A DNA stretch of 64,000 nt from Polaromonas eurypsychrophila (GTDB lineage: Bacteria; Pseudomonadota; Gammaproteobacteria; Burkholderiales; Burkholderiaceae_C), in assembly GCF_014641715.1 (NCBI RefSeq), contig NZ_BMIG01000008.1, positions 110,001 to 174,000 of the forward strand. The letters are read 5' to 3'. Under the pieces are notes generated by a model. It was not told the DNA's origin and did no database searches. It saw only the letters and a program-made list of their open reading frames with translations. How positions within the stretch are numbered: position 1 is the first letter of the stretch; every line of letters begins with the position of its first letter. This document shows positions 1-9,957 of this stretch, in pieces. Position numbers and translations under genes: made by a program.

Positions 1-1307
1 TCCAGGCGGCGGCCAAAACCGCCGCCCAACAGAGTGACAGTCACACTCACATCCTCCACCGCCACCCCGGCCACCCGTGCCGCGATGGCGGCGCCCATCT
101 GCGGCACCTGGGTCGGCACCCACAAAAACACCTTGCCCTCCCTGACTTGGGCGGTGCAGTTCATGGGCTCAAGGGTGGCATGTGCCAGATAAGGGGCGCG
201 ATACACGGCTTCGATACGTCGGGCAGCAACTGCTTCGGCCTTTTCGGTGTCACCTTGCTCATGAAAAACAAAACCCGCATCTGTCTGGAGCGCCGCCTCC
301 AGCTCGACTTCGATCTGGCGCGAGTCCAGCGCCCCGGCCGGCCGTTGCTGCCAGTCAACAGCCACGGACTGCGCCGCCTGCTGCGCCTGCCACCAGCTTT
401 TGCCGACCACGGCAAAGCCGGCGGTGGAGCCGGCATAAGCCGGCAAACGCACGAAACGCTCAACACCCGGCTTGGCCAGCGCGGCGGAAATATCCATTGC
501 GCCCGGCGCGCCGCCCAGCATCGGACACAGACGAATGGCGGCATACAGCATGCCGGGCAAACGTACATCCAGCCCGAACCTGGCTGTTCCGTCGACTTTG
601 GCCGGTATATCCCGGCGCGGCGCGCTTTGGCCGATGAGCTTCCAGTCCTTGCGCTCCTTGAGCCTGACCGTGCCCGGCGGCGTGGCGGCGGCGAATTTGG
701 CCAACTCGCCGTAATGGGCGGATTTTCCCGAGGGATGCGAAATCACGCCGTCCGTGACCGTGAACTCAGCCACAGGCAAGCGCCACTGCAGGGAGGCCGC
801 ACCTAGCAGGGACGCGCGTGCCGTAGCTGCGGCTGTGCGCACCACCGTCCAGGCGTCCGCCACGCTGCTGGAGCCGCCGGTCGCATTGATGCCCAATTCG
901 CGCGCCAACTTTCCCACCACCCATTCGCCGGCCTCGACTTTGAACGGCCGCTGCTCGGCCTCCAGCGGATGGAAAGGCAGGCTGGCTACCAGCATCGCGA
1001 CGTTGCCATAAATCGTGTCGGAGCCGGCTTGCTCCAGCCGTATACGCGCCAGCGGCAGGTCCAGTTCCTCGGCCGCCAACATCGGCAGCGCCGTGTGGAC
1101 GCCCTGTCCCATCTCGCTGCGCGGCATGGCCAGCACCACCGAACCATCGGGCAGCACCTTGATCCAGCCATTGAGCGCGATCTCGCCTTCTGTCGGCGGC
1201 CAGAGACGGCCTGACCCAGTGCGCGAGCGCGGCGGCAGAAGGCCCCAGCCGACGATCAGCGCGCCAGTCGCTCCCGCCGCACTGAACAGCCAGGTGCGAC
1301 GTTTCAT
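1..1307 (-). CDS. Molybdopterin-binding subunit of a xanthine dehydrogenase-family hydroxylase (IorB-like), partial
   Basis: This is the large subunit of a molybdenum hydroxylase of the isoquinoline 1-oxidoreductase/aldehyde oxidase type. It would bind the molybdopterin cofactor and oxidise an aldehyde or N-heterocycle, passing electrons to the [2Fe-2S] subunit encoded just upstream. About 435 residues are visible and the frame is open at the window edge, so the C-terminal part is missing. The N-terminus starts MKRRTWLF followed by a hydrophobic stretch, a twin-arginine-like export signal. The Gly-rich cofactor motif GGGFGRR is visible at the extreme left edge. The ATG overlaps the stop of the Fe-S gene (ATGA), implying translational coupling. 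The substrate cannot be read from the sequence. Confidence 0.88.
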   Translation of the reverse strand, partial: MKRRTWLFSAAGATGALIVGWGLLPPRSRTGSGRLWPPTEGEIALNGWIKVLPDGSVVLAMPRSEMGQGVHTALPMLAAEELDLPLARIRLEQAGSDTIYGNVAMLVASLPFHPLEAEQRPFKVEAGEWVVGKLARELGINATGGSSSVADAWTVVRTAAATARASLLGAASLQWRLPVAEFTVTDGVISHPSGKSAHYGELAKFAAATPPGTVRLKERKDWKLIGQSAPRRDIPAKVDGTARFGLDVRLPGMLYAAIRLCPMLGGAPGAMDISAALAKPGVERFVRLPAYAGSTAGFAVVGKSWWQAQQAAQSVAVDWQQRPAGALDSRQIEVELEAALQTDAGFVFHEQGDTEKAEAVAARRIEAVYRAPYLAHATLEPMNCTAQVREGKVFLWVPTQVPQMGAAIAARVAGVAVEDVSVTVTLLGGGFGRRL

Positions 1308-1780
1308 ACCCGCTTCTTCACTGCACCACCGGCCGGGATGCCGGCCGCACGTTTGATCGCCACACGAATCCGCTGGTAGGTACCGCAGCGGCAAATGTTG
1401 GTCATGGCCGCATCAATGTCGGCGTCGGACGGTTTGGGCGTCTTTTCGAGCAGCGCCGCCGCCGCCATCAACATGCCGGACTGGCAGTAGCCGCACTGCG
1501 GCACCTGTTCGGCGATCCAGGCCTGCTGCAGGGCATGAGGTTTGTCCGGCGTGCCCAGCGCTTCAATGGTCTGGATGCGCTTGCCGGCCAAGGTAGACGC
1601 TGGCGTGACACAGGCGCGGACCGCCCGCCCGTCCACCCGCACTGTGCAGGCGCCGCAGGCCGCGACTCCGCAGCCAAACTTGGTCCCCGTCATATTGAGC
1701 AGGTCGCGCAACACCCACAACAAAGGCATGGCGGGGTCGGCCTCAACCTGAACGACTCTTCCGTTGATCTGTAATTCCAT
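1304..1780 (-). CDS. [2Fe-2S]-binding subunit of the molybdenum hydroxylase (IorA-like)
   Basis: This 158-residue small subunit carries two [2Fe-2S] clusters and relays electrons from the molybdopterin subunit. The N-terminal ferredoxin-like domain has the motif [11 protein letters not shown] (about residues 40-50). The C-terminal helical domain has CGYCQSGM and NICRCGTY, the second cluster. The start at MELQINGR was chosen because it matches the usual beginning of the family and a GGAAG lies upstream; an in-frame ATG 60 bases earlier would add 20 residues unlike the family. The gene overlaps the molybdopterin subunit by 4 bases. The FAD subunit of three-subunit xanthine dehydrogenases is absent next door, which fits the two-subunit Ior-like architecture. 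Confidence 0.9.
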   Translation of the reverse strand: MELQINGRVVQVEADPAMPLLWVLRDLLNMTGTKFGCGVAACGACTVRVDGRAVRACVTPASTLAGKRIQTIEALGTPDKPHALQQAWIAEQVPQCGYCQSGMLMAAAALLEKTPKPSDADIDAAMTNICRCGTYQRIRVAIKRAAGIPAGGAVKKRV

Positions 1781-1917
1781 GAACCAGGCTTCCGGGTTGG
1801 TCAGCAGGTCGGGGAAGGTGCGCCGCTGATTCCGGTCCAACTATAGCGACGACGCCGGGCAGGCAATAGCCTGAAAACCAGCATGCGAAACGGCGCACCC
1901 GGATAATCCCTGACAAC

Positions 1918-3846
1918 ATGGCACTAATTACACTTCTTGACGCTCAACTTGCTTTTGGGCACGTCGCCCTGCTGGACCACGCAGATTTCTCCCTCGAAAC
2001 CAACCAGCGCATTGGCCTGATTGGCCGCAACGGCACCGGCAAGTCCTCGCTGCTCAAAATCCTGGCGGGACTGGAAAAACCCGACGACGGCACCTTGCAG
2101 TTGCAGCAAAACCTGCGCATCGCCTACGTGCCGCAGGAGCCGAGTCTGGACCCGCATGCTACTGTTTTCATAGCTGCCAGCGCAGGCCTGGCAAGGGTCA
2201 GACATATTGTTGAGCAGTATCTGGCGGCCGACGAACACACCGATCTGGACGCCCTGCAGTCGGAAATCGAGGCGCTGGACGGCTGGAACTGGGAGCAGCG
2301 GGTCGAGGAAACCCTGCACCGCCTGCACCTGGACAAGGACGCCATCGTTGGCTCGCTCTCGGGGGGCACCAAAAAACGCGTGGCGCTGGCCCAGGCGCTG
2401 GTCGCCAAGCCCGATGTGCTGCTGCTGGACGAGCCGACCAACCACCTGGACCTGGACTCGATTGCCTGGCTGGAGGAATTGCTGGTCAATTTCAACGGCA
2501 GCATCATTACCATCACCCACGACCGGGCCTTTCTCGACCAGGTGGCCACGGCCATCGTCGAGCTAGACCGCGGCAAGCTGCTGACCTACCCCGGCAACTT
2601 TGCGCAATACCTGATTCAGAAAGAGGAACAGATGGCGCAGGAAGCCGTCATCAACGCCAAGGCCGACAAGCTGCTGGCACAGGAAGAGGTGTGGATCCGC
2701 AAAGGCGTGGAAGCCCGCCGTACCCGGAGCGTGGCGCGAATTGGACGGCTGGAGGTACTGCGTGACAGCCGGGCATCGCGGCGCGATGCGGTGGGGCGGG
2801 TCAACCTCGACGTCTCCAGCGGTGACAAGAGCGGCAAGATCGTCGCCGAGCTCACCGAAGTTTCCAAAAGTTTCGGCCACCCGGGCGCCGAAAAACTCAT
2901 CGTCAACAAATTCAGTGCCACCTTGCTGCGCGGCGACAAGATCGGCCTGCTGGGCCCGAATGGCGCGGGTAAAAGCACGCTGCTCAAGCTGATCCTGGGC
3001 GAACTCCAGCCCGACGTGACGACGCCACCCGGCAAGATCCGCCATGGCGCGAACCTGCAGGTGGCCTACTTCGACCAGATGCGCGATGCCCTGGACCTGG
3101 ACGCCACGCTGGAGGATTTCATCAGCCCGGGCAGCGAATGGGTCGAGATCAACGGCCAGAAAAAACATGTCAAGAGTTACCTGACCGACTTCCTGTTCAG
3201 TCCTGAGCGCGCCCGCTCCCCTGTCCGCAGCTTGAGCGGCGGCGAGCGCAACCGGCTGCTGCTGGCACGCCTGTTCGCGCGGCCGGCCAATGTGCTTGTG
3301 CTGGACGAACCGACCAACGACCTGGACATCGACACGCTGGAACTGCTGGAAGACTTGCTGCAGAACTATGAAGGAACCGTCTTCCTGGTCAGCCACGACC
3401 GGCGCTTCCTTGACAACGTGGTCACCAGCACCATTGCGTATGAAGGCACGCCTGGTAATCCGGGCTTCTGGCGCGAGTATGAAGGCGGCGTGACAGACTG
3501 GCTGACGCAGTCCAAACGCGCGGCGCAACTGGCCGTCGGCGGAAAAACCCACGCCAGCGCGGGCTCGCCCAAAACCGCAAGCAAAAATTCCGTACAGCCC
3601 ATGAAGGACGGGCGTGAGGTGCTATCAAAAAAGAAACTGAGCTACAAGGAACAGCGGGAACTCGACGGCCTGCCGGCGTTGATCCAGCAATTGGAATCGC
3701 AGCAAAAAGCCATCACGCAGGAATTGTTCGACGGCACGCTGTACACCAGCAATGCCAGACGCGCGGCCGAACTCAATGCCCGCAACAGCAAGATCGAGGA
3801 AGAATTGATGGTCGCGCTGCAACGCTGGGAAACGCTGTCGGGCTAG
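1918..3846 (+). CDS. uup: ABC-F family ATPase Uup
   Basis: This 642-residue cytoplasmic protein has two ABC ATPase domains, a linker and a C-terminal coiled-coil domain. Uup-type ABC-F proteins act on ribosomes and on DNA structures (precise-excision phenotypes in E. coli). Domain 1 shows Walker A GRNGTGKSS, signature LSGGTKKR and Walker B region DEPTNHLDLD. Domain 2 shows GPNGAGKST, LSGGERNR and DEPTNDLDID. There are no membrane segments. The C-terminal 70 residues are charged and heptad-rich, as in Uup's DNA-binding coiled coil. Residues about 81-98 are encoded by a copy of the dispersed B repeat (see 2158-2214), lying between Walker A and the signature motif. The gene stands alone between divergently arranged neighbours. 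Confidence 0.93.
   Translation: MALITLLDAQLAFGHVALLDHADFSLETNQRIGLIGRNGTGKSSLLKILAGLEKPDDGTLQLQQNLRIAYVPQEPSLDPHATVFIAASAGLARVRHIVEQYLAADEHTDLDALQSEIEALDGWNWEQRVEETLHRLHLDKDAIVGSLSGGTKKRVALAQALVAKPDVLLLDEPTNHLDLDSIAWLEELLVNFNGSIITITHDRAFLDQVATAIVELDRGKLLTYPGNFAQYLIQKEEQMAQEAVINAKADKLLAQEEVWIRKGVEARRTRSVARIGRLEVLRDSRASRRDAVGRVNLDVSSGDKSGKIVAELTEVSKSFGHPGAEKLIVNKFSATLLRGDKIGLLGPNGAGKSTLLKLILGELQPDVTTPPGKIRHGANLQVAYFDQMRDALDLDATLEDFISPGSEWVEINGQKKHVKSYLTDFLFSPERARSPVRSLSGGERNRLLLARLFARPANVLVLDEPTNDLDIDTLELLEDLLQNYEGTVFLVSHDRRFLDNVVTSTIAYEGTPGNPGFWREYEGGVTDWLTQSKRAAQLAVGGKTHASAGSPKTASKNSVQPMKDGREVLSKKKLSYKEQRELDGLPALIQQLESQQKAITQELFDGTLYTSNARRAAELNARNSKIEEELMVALQRWETLSG
2158..2214 (+). repeat. 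B repeat inside uup
   Basis: A degenerate copy of the ~57-bp B repeat: GCTACTG..TTCATAGCTGCCAGCGC, then a shorter match to the GGGCTAGAGGC half. It is read in frame and encodes about residues 81-98 of Uup, a length-variable part of the first ATPase domain. Confidence 0.5.
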
Positions 3847-3964
3847 GCGGACGGACGGGCGGGGTCGCGGCAGGCGCCTACAAGATCTTGCGCACCTTTC
3901 GGGCCGAAAGGCGGCTGCTGAAACAGCTGCTTACGCTAAAGTGGCGGCAACTCCAAAGCCCTTC

Positions 3965-5656
3965 ATGAACCTCCGTGCGCCGCAAGCTGCCTGTCCGACT
4001 TTCACCGCCTGGCGCTGGCTCGCCCTGCTGACGCTGGGGGCGTGGCTCACCGGCTGCGCATCGCTGCCCAGCGAGGTGGACCGCCCGGTCTCCACGGCGT
4101 TGGCGAACCCCGAACAAACCCGCATCGGCAATGCTGTGCAGCAGCGTGCGGCCAGGGCCGGCACCCGTAACGACTCGGGTTTTGCGCTGGTCAACAGCGC
4201 CGAGCTGGCATTTACCAGCCGCATGGCGCTGATCAACGCCGCGCAGAAAACCCTGGATATCCAGTACTACGCAATCCATGCCGACGAAACCACCGAGCGC
4301 ATGTTCGACGCCCTGCGCGCGGCCGCTGCGCGTGGCGTGCGCATCCGCATCCTGCTCGATGACTTCAACACCGCCGGCAAAAACGCTCAGGTGCTCAAGA
4401 TCGCCTTCGAGCCCAACATTGAGCTGCGCCTGTTCAACCCGCTGCCGGGCAACCGCCGTTCGCTGTTCTTCCGCATCCTGGGATCGCTCAAAGATGTGGA
4501 CCGCATCCAGCGGCGCATGCACAACAAGATTTTTGTCGCCGACAACGCGGTGGCCATCACCGGCGGCCGCAATCTGGGCGAGACCTATTTCGGCCAGGGC
4601 GAAGGCACCAACTTCGTCGACGCCGACGTGCTGGCTGCCGGCCGCATTGCACGCGAACTGTCACACAGCTTCGACCAGTACTGGAACAACCCGTTGGCCT
4701 ACCCGGTCCAGTCGCTGATGACACGGGACGAAATCGAGAAGATCAAACCCCCGTCCAGGGCGGCAGCAGCCGCCGCCCCGCCAGTAGCCGCCGCCCAGGC
4801 ACCCGATGGCCCGTCCGTGCAGCCCACGCCTGCGAGCCCAGCCGCCACGCAAGGCATGCGCACCACCACCGCCCCCGACGGTACGGTGAGCGTGATCGAG
4901 CCCCTGCCCGACAGTACCAACCTCGCGCTGCTGGACTGGACCTGGGCACCGGCGGTGCTGCTGGTCGACAAGCCCTCCAAAATTGCCGCTGATGCCGATG
5001 ACGTGCAACAGGCGCAGGACACGACGGTCGACGGTCTGCTGCAACTGATGTCGCAGGCCAGCGGCGACCTGCTGATCGTGTCGCCCTACTTCGTGCCTGG
5101 CCAACGGATGATGGACCAGTTCGCGGCCATCCGGCAAAAAGGCGTGCGCATCCGCGTGCTGACCAACTCGCTCGCCTCCAATGACGCACCTGCCGCCCAC
5201 ATAGGCTATGCCCGTTACCGCAAGGAACTGCTGGCCCTGGGCATCGAAATTTACGAAATGCGCGCCGAGCAGAAAGGCTCGCTGACCAGCTTCGGCTCCA
5301 CCGGCAGTTCCGGCTCGGCCGGCGGCTCGCGGGCGAGCCTGCACTCCAAAATCGTGGTGCTGGACCAGCGCCTGCTGGTGATCGGCTCGATGAACCTGGA
5401 CCTGCGCTCGCAATTGCAGAACACCGAGGTCGCACTGGCGATCCGCAGCTCCAAACTCGCGGGCGAAACCATTGCATTGATCGAGCCGGCGATGGCGCGT
5501 GGCGCGTACAAGGTCGAGCTGTTGGACGGCCAACTGATGTGGCGCGCACCGCAAGACTCCAAACTCGCGGACACCCGCAGTGAGCCCGATGCCAGCACCG
5601 GGCTGAAGCTGATGCTCAAGCTGCTCGGCCCTTTTGCGCCGGAAGAAATGCTTTAA
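3965..5656 (+). CDS. Phospholipase D family lipoprotein (cardiolipin synthase-like)
   Basis: A 563-residue protein with two HKD phosphodiesterase motifs, the hallmark of phospholipase D/cardiolipin synthase enzymes that transfer or hydrolyse phosphatidyl groups. Motif 1 is HNKIFVAD..GGRN near residue 186. Motif 2 is HSKIVVLD..GSMN near residue 459. The N-terminus is a lipoprotein signal ending in the lipobox LTGC, so it is expected to be membrane-anchored in the periplasm. The ATG at 3965 puts this signal at the start; an in-frame GTG 24 bases earlier is less likely. Between the two halves is a Pro/Ala-rich low-complexity linker (roughly residues 262-300), longer than typical. Exact lipid substrate is unknown. 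Confidence 0.87.
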   Translation: MNLRAPQAACPTFTAWRWLALLTLGAWLTGCASLPSEVDRPVSTALANPEQTRIGNAVQQRAARAGTRNDSGFALVNSAELAFTSRMALINAAQKTLDIQYYAIHADETTERMFDALRAAAARGVRIRILLDDFNTAGKNAQVLKIAFEPNIELRLFNPLPGNRRSLFFRILGSLKDVDRIQRRMHNKIFVADNAVAITGGRNLGETYFGQGEGTNFVDADVLAAGRIARELSHSFDQYWNNPLAYPVQSLMTRDEIEKIKPPSRAAAAAAPPVAAAQAPDGPSVQPTPASPAATQGMRTTTAPDGTVSVIEPLPDSTNLALLDWTWAPAVLLVDKPSKIAADADDVQQAQDTTVDGLLQLMSQASGDLLIVSPYFVPGQRMMDQFAAIRQKGVRIRVLTNSLASNDAPAAHIGYARYRKELLALGIEIYEMRAEQKGSLTSFGSTGSSGSAGGSRASLHSKIVVLDQRLLVIGSMNLDLRSQLQNTEVALAIRSSKLAGETIALIEPAMARGAYKVELLDGQLMWRAPQDSKLADTRSEPDASTGLKLMLKLLGPFAPEEML

Positions 5657-5858
5657 AAAAGCTGGCTCCGCGTACAGACGCGCGAATCCTTTCAACTTAC
5701 GCTGGCCTGGGGCAAACCTCGCGCCTGTCCCACCCTGACAGGCTCCTGGCGAGAAACACCTTGTTGGCTGGCCTGGCTTGCCCAACAATGAGGGCTCACC
5801 ACTCCCCTGCAGTGTTGCCCTCGTCCGCCTGTGCGCCGGGGTCGACATTAATCACGTC

Positions 5859-6473
5859 ATGCCTCTGAGTACCTCCCTGAAAAAAGCCGCGCCGACCCTG
5901 TTGCTGGCCGGTTTGCTGCTGGCGCTTTACGCCTGGCAATTCGGACTGCAGTCGCCTTACCGCTTTGAGCTCGAATGGGATGAGGAAGTGCAGTTGCATG
6001 ACAAGCGCATCATCAACATACACATCAAACGCAGTTATGAACGCCACTCCCTGCTGTCAGGATGGGAAGGCATCCACCGCGCGACCGAAGTCAGTTTTGA
6101 CGCTGGCCCGCTTTTCGGCCCCTTCAGCGCCCGCTTCGCGCCTGACGACCTGGCATTGATCGACCAGGACCAACAGGTCTGGTATTTCGCGACGGTCCGT
6201 TCCGCAGGCACTGGCTTGAATCGGTCAGGCAACAGATTGCCACCGTTTTTCACGCTCAAGCCAGGCACCGGGCTGGTAGAGGCGGGACGCGGGGAGAAAC
6301 TTCCGGAAGTATTCACCCGGTGGAATGTGATGTCAGCCACGCCTGATGCTACGGGACTGGTGAAGTTTCACAACACCCGAGTCGGGCTGGCCGAAAAAAT
6401 GCGCCATTGGGCAGCCCATCCGCGCTCCGACAACGACGAGGTCCGGCTCGGGCCAAAAGTCCAGGTCAGATGA
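5859..6473 (+). CDS. Hypothetical protein with N-terminal membrane anchor
   Basis: A 204-residue protein that I do not recognise. It begins with a hydrophobic segment (about residues 10-27, rich in Leu and Ala) after two lysines, so it is probably anchored in the inner membrane with a periplasmic domain. The remainder is mixed alpha/beta-like sequence without Cys-rich or catalytic motifs that I can name. I chose the ATG at 5859, directly before the hydrophobic segment; the frame stays open for 27 codons upstream. It stands alone between the phospholipase-D gene and the creatininase-family gene, and its codon use resembles its neighbours. Confidence 0.65.
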   Translation: MPLSTSLKKAAPTLLLAGLLLALYAWQFGLQSPYRFELEWDEEVQLHDKRIINIHIKRSYERHSLLSGWEGIHRATEVSFDAGPLFGPFSARFAPDDLALIDQDQQVWYFATVRSAGTGLNRSGNRLPPFFTLKPGTGLVEAGRGEKLPEVFTRWNVMSATPDATGLVKFHNTRVGLAEKMRHWAAHPRSDNDEVRLGPKVQVR

Positions 6474-6646
6474 AGCGATATTTATTTCATGCACTTGCAC
6501 TGTTGGAAGAAAGGCTCGGACCAAAATGATCAAAACTTGGAACGCAATCAATCCGGTCGACGCCTTCCGTCGGGTTCTTGCTCGCAAGGGGGACAGACGC
6601 GCAGACCACCTGGCAGCTTTCCCCAGAATAGCCCCAAAATACGCCT

Positions 6647-7459
6647 ATGAACCCAGCGCCCACCCCGTTTGCCCTTCCTCACTTCTGGGCCGACCTGAAA
6701 AGCCCCGACTTTGCCCGCATCGACGCGGCCGCAACGATTGCCGTGTTGCCGGTGGCCGCGATTGAGCAGCATGGGCCGCATTTGCCGCTGAGTGTGGACA
6801 CCGACCTGGTCAACGGCGTGATCGCGCACTGCCTGCCGCACCTGAACAATGTGCCGGTGCTGTTTCTGCCGACGCAAAGCATTGGCCGCAGCATCGAACA
6901 CATCGCCTTTCCCGGCACCTTGACGCTGGGCGCGGCGACGCTGATCCAGAGCTGGGTGGACCTTGGCGAGTGTGTGGCGCGCACCGGTATCAAAAAACTG
7001 GTGCTGCTCAATGCGCACGGCGGCAATGTCTCGACGCTGGACATCGTGGGCCGCGAGTTGCGGGCGCGGTTTGGCCTGACAGTGTTGATGGTCAACACCT
7101 TCAGCCTGCCCCTGCCGGCTGAGGTCAAGCAACTGTTCGGCCCAGACGAGGAGCGTTTTGGCGTGCACGGCGGCGATGTCGAGACCTCAATGATGCTGGC
7201 GCTGCACCCGCACAAGGTGGACATGGGGCTGGCGCAAAACTTTCACTCCAGCAGCCAGGACCGCGCGCAGAGCTACGCCATCCTCGGCAACGGCAGCAGC
7301 GCCAAACTGGCCTGGGCCGCGCAGGACCTGCATGCGGCTGGGGCGGCCGGCAATGCGGCGGCGGCCACCGCAGAAAAAGGCCTGGCCGTGTTGCAGGCCA
7401 GCGGGCAGGCGCTGGCGCGGCTGCTGCACGAAGTCCAGCAGCTCGCAGCGCTGGGCTGA
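6647..7459 (+). CDS. Creatininase family protein
   Basis: A 270-residue metal-dependent amidohydrolase of the creatininase family (creatinine amidohydrolase, MftE, FAPy deformylase relatives). Characteristic motifs are EQHGPHLP with a following Asp (metal ligands, about residues 40-51), LLNAHGGN (about residues 121-128) and HGGDVETSMML (about residues 170-180). These positions match the metal-binding and catalytic residues of the family. It is cytoplasmic, with no signal peptide. The family covers diverse substrates, so creatinine itself should not be assumed. The gene precedes the sorbosone-dehydrogenase-like gene on the same strand with a 129-base gap, so co-transcription is possible but not shown. 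Confidence 0.85.
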   Translation: MNPAPTPFALPHFWADLKSPDFARIDAAATIAVLPVAAIEQHGPHLPLSVDTDLVNGVIAHCLPHLNNVPVLFLPTQSIGRSIEHIAFPGTLTLGAATLIQSWVDLGECVARTGIKKLVLLNAHGGNVSTLDIVGRELRARFGLTVLMVNTFSLPLPAEVKQLFGPDEERFGVHGGDVETSMMLALHPHKVDMGLAQNFHSSSQDRAQSYAILGNGSSAKLAWAAQDLHAAGAAGNAAAATAEKGLAVLQASGQALARLLHEVQQLAALG

Positions 7460-7588
7460 TGCAGAACCGGCAGCCCTGACAAATACTGGAGACATCGGCT
7501 GACACACTGCAGATGCCTGGGCGATGAACAATGATTGAGATTAGCGTAACTGCGCCTCCGCGACTGCGCCCCTGAACAAGGATCCACC

Positions 7589-8932
7589 ATGCGAGCCCTC
7601 GCCCTTTGCTTACCCACATCCCGCTTTGCCCTGTTACCGCTGTGCACCGCGCTGACCATGGGTCTGGCCGCCTGTGGCGACACCTCCAAACTGCCATCTG
7701 GCGCCGATATGGGCGCCACGCCCACCCTGCCCGAACCCGTCAAGTCGCTGATTCCCACTGTGAACATCGCGCCGGCCCAGGGCTGGCCCGAGGGCGTGAT
7801 GCCGCAGCCCATGGCCGGCATGACCGTCACCGCGCTGGCAACCGGCCTGGACCACCCACGCTGGGTTTACACCCTGCCCAACGGCGACGTGCTGGTGGCC
7901 GAGAGCAACAAGCCGCCCCAGCCTGATGCCGGTTTCAGCATCAAGGGCTGGATCATGGGTGTGGTCATGAAACGTGCAGGTGCCGGCGTGCCAAGTGCCA
8001 ATCGCATCACGCTGCTGCGCGACGTCGATGGCGACGGCAAGGCGGAAACCCGCACGGTGTTTATGCAGGGCCTGATGTCGCCGTTTGGCATGGCACTGGT
8101 CGGCAAGGAACTGTTCATTGCCAATGCCGATGCACTGGTCAAAGTGCCCTATGAAGAAGGCCAGACCGCCATCACTGCCACGCCAGTCAAGGTGGTGGAG
8201 CTGCCAGCGGGCATCAACCACCACTGGACCAAAAACGTCATCGCCAGCCGCGATGGCAGCAAGCTTTACGTCACGGTGGGCTCGAACAGCAACATCGGCG
8301 AAAACGGCATGGACATCGAGGTCGATCGCGCGGCAATTCTTGAAGTCGATCCCAAAACCAACACCCGCCGCCTGTTTGCCTCTGGTCTGCGCAACCCCAA
8401 CGGCATGGGCTGGGCGGCCGACGGCACGCTCTGGACCGTGGTCAATGAGCGCGACGAGATCGGCAGCGACCTGGTGCCCGACTACCTGACCTCGGTGAAA
8501 GACGGCGCCTTTTATGGTTGGCCCTACAGCTACTACGGCCAGAACGTCGATGTGCGCGTGACGCCGCCCCGGCCCGATCTGGTGGCCAAGGCACTGTCGC
8601 CCGACTACGCACTGGGCGCCCACGTCGCGCCGCTGGGCATGGCGTTTGCTGAAGGCAACAGCTTGTCGGCGTCGCTGGCCAGCGGTGTGTTTGTCGGCGA
8701 ACACGGCTCCTGGAACCGCAAGCCGCTGAGCGGCTACAAGGTGGTATTTGTGCCCTTCACCGGCAGCAAGCCCTCGGGCAAACCGGTGGATGTATTGACG
8801 GGTTTTGTCAGCCCCGGCGGCAGGGCCTACGGCCGGCCTGTCGGTGTAGCAATGGACAAACGCGGCGCGCTGCTGGTGGCCGACGACGTGGGCAATGTGA
8901 TCTGGCGCGTGGCCGGCACGCCGGTGCGCTAG
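7589..8932 (+). CDS. PQQ-dependent sugar dehydrogenase / L-sorbosone dehydrogenase-like lipoprotein
   Basis: A 447-residue periplasmic protein of the sorbosone/soluble glucose dehydrogenase beta-propeller family, which oxidises sugars or aldehydes with PQQ and passes electrons to cytochromes or quinone. The N-terminus is a lipoprotein signal with lipobox LAAC followed by GDTS. Propeller features include LDHPRWVYTLPNGDVLVAE, a Ca-binding-like DVDGDGKAET, the LRNPNGMGW blade motif and GEHGSWNRKP. Length fits the family. It is followed by a B repeat and then, convergently, by a diheme cytochrome; a cytochrome oxidase module lies beyond. These could serve as its electron acceptors, though this is inference from position only. 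Confidence 0.85.
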   Translation: MRALALCLPTSRFALLPLCTALTMGLAACGDTSKLPSGADMGATPTLPEPVKSLIPTVNIAPAQGWPEGVMPQPMAGMTVTALATGLDHPRWVYTLPNGDVLVAESNKPPQPDAGFSIKGWIMGVVMKRAGAGVPSANRITLLRDVDGDGKAETRTVFMQGLMSPFGMALVGKELFIANADALVKVPYEEGQTAITATPVKVVELPAGINHHWTKNVIASRDGSKLYVTVGSNSNIGENGMDIEVDRAAILEVDPKTNTRRLFASGLRNPNGMGWAADGTLWTVVNERDEIGSDLVPDYLTSVKDGAFYGWPYSYYGQNVDVRVTPPRPDLVAKALSPDYALGAHVAPLGMAFAEGNSLSASLASGVFVGEHGSWNRKPLSGYKVVFVPFTGSKPSGKPVDVLTGFVSPGGRAYGRPVGVAMDKRGALLVADDVGNVIWRVAGTPVR

Positions 8933-8960
8933 TTGTTGCTGCTCAGGTCATTTTCTGCAT

Positions 8961-9017
8961 AAAATTAGCCTCTAGCCCATGTTGGACGGTCACCATCAGC
9001 TATTTATTTGATAGCAA
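8961..9017 (-). repeat. B repeat, intergenic
   Basis: A copy of the ~57-bp B repeat between two convergent genes. Read on the minus strand it runs GCTATCAAATAAATAGC, then a variable middle, then GGGCTAGAGGCTAA. The first 17 bases form an imperfect inverted repeat. Confidence 0.7.
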
Positions 9018-9030
9018 TTTTCAGCAAAAA

Positions 9031-9867
9031 CTATCTCAGGGTTGCCAGATACGCGGCCATGTCGCGCGCATCGCCTTCGCTGACGCCCATGCCGGGCATG
9101 GCCGTCAGCGGCTTGACGGCCTTCGGGTCGCGCACCCACAGCACCAGGTTGTCCGGCGTGTTGAGCAGCTTGCCAGCGATCAGGCTGCGGCTTGCCAGGC
9201 CCTCCAGAGGCGGTCCGACATTTGGCAGTGAACTGGTGATGCCCGGAATCGTGTGGCAGGCTTGGCAGGCGTACTGGCCCAGCGCCAGCTTGCCGCGCTC
9301 CACATTGCCGGCGCGCAGGGGAGCGGCGGCATCCGCACGCTGCGGCGCGGCACCGGCGTCCCGCGTCGCCTGCGCGTAGGCCTGCGGGCTGAGGGTCGGC
9401 AGGGCGTTCACAAACGCGACCACATCCCACACCGCGTTGTCGTCGAGCCGGAACTGCCAGGCCGGCATGCCGCTCATCTTGATGCCATGGCGTGTGATCC
9501 AGTAAATCTCGCGCGGACGCCAGCGCTGCAGCGCGTCCACCAGCGGCCCCGGCACGGGCTGCATGCTTTTGCCGATGTCAGCCTGCGCCACACCTGGCGC
9601 GCCATGGCACTGCACGCAGTGGTCACGAAACAGCGCGGCGCCGCGCAGCAGCCGCGGCGCGTCGTCGAGTGGCGGCGTTGCGATGTTGCGGGCGCGCCAG
9701 CGCACCGAGTTGCGCATCGTGGTTTCCAGCAGCGAATGCACCGGCTGCAAATGCTGCGAGGTCGCGGCCACGTTGTAGACGCCGCTGTAAACCACGACGG
9801 CCGCGCCGGCCAGCGCAACACCCAGCAAGGCGGCGACCGTGGTGAGCACCAGCGTGGCTTTTTTCAT
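9031..9867 (-). CDS. Diheme c-type cytochrome, membrane-anchored
   Basis: A 278-residue periplasmic electron-transfer protein with two heme c attachment sites: CVQCH (about residue 82) and CQACH (about residue 202). Distal Met candidates are in MSGMPAW and TAMPGMGV. The N-terminus MKKATLVLTT plus a hydrophobic segment is an uncleaved or cleaved export signal. I chose ATG 9867; an in-frame ATG three codons earlier is equally possible. It is transcribed away from the adjacent cytochrome and oxidase genes (divergent, about 90 bases apart), suggesting a shared control region. It probably donates electrons to the caa3-like oxidase encoded next door. The second domain resembles the small cytochrome encoded at 9958-10347. 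Confidence 0.87.
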   Translation of the reverse strand: MKKATLVLTTVAALLGVALAGAAVVVYSGVYNVAATSQHLQPVHSLLETTMRNSVRWRARNIATPPLDDAPRLLRGAALFRDHCVQCHGAPGVAQADIGKSMQPVPGPLVDALQRWRPREIYWITRHGIKMSGMPAWQFRLDDNAVWDVVAFVNALPTLSPQAYAQATRDAGAAPQRADAAAPLRAGNVERGKLALGQYACQACHTIPGITSSLPNVGPPLEGLASRSLIAGKLLNTPDNLVLWVRDPKAVKPLTAMPGMGVSEGDARDMAAYLATLR

Positions 9868-9957
9868 CGCAACCATTGTGCGGCGCGAGCCTGCGTTTAA
9901 AGACAAGTGTCGGCGCTGTCCTGCATGGATTTGCGCACGCCTGGACAAGAATCGGGC

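Noticed and set aside
4661..5848. A 395-codon minus-strand frame opposite the phospholipase-D gene
   Set aside because: Mirror frame; low-complexity Gly/Gln/His sequence, no start context.
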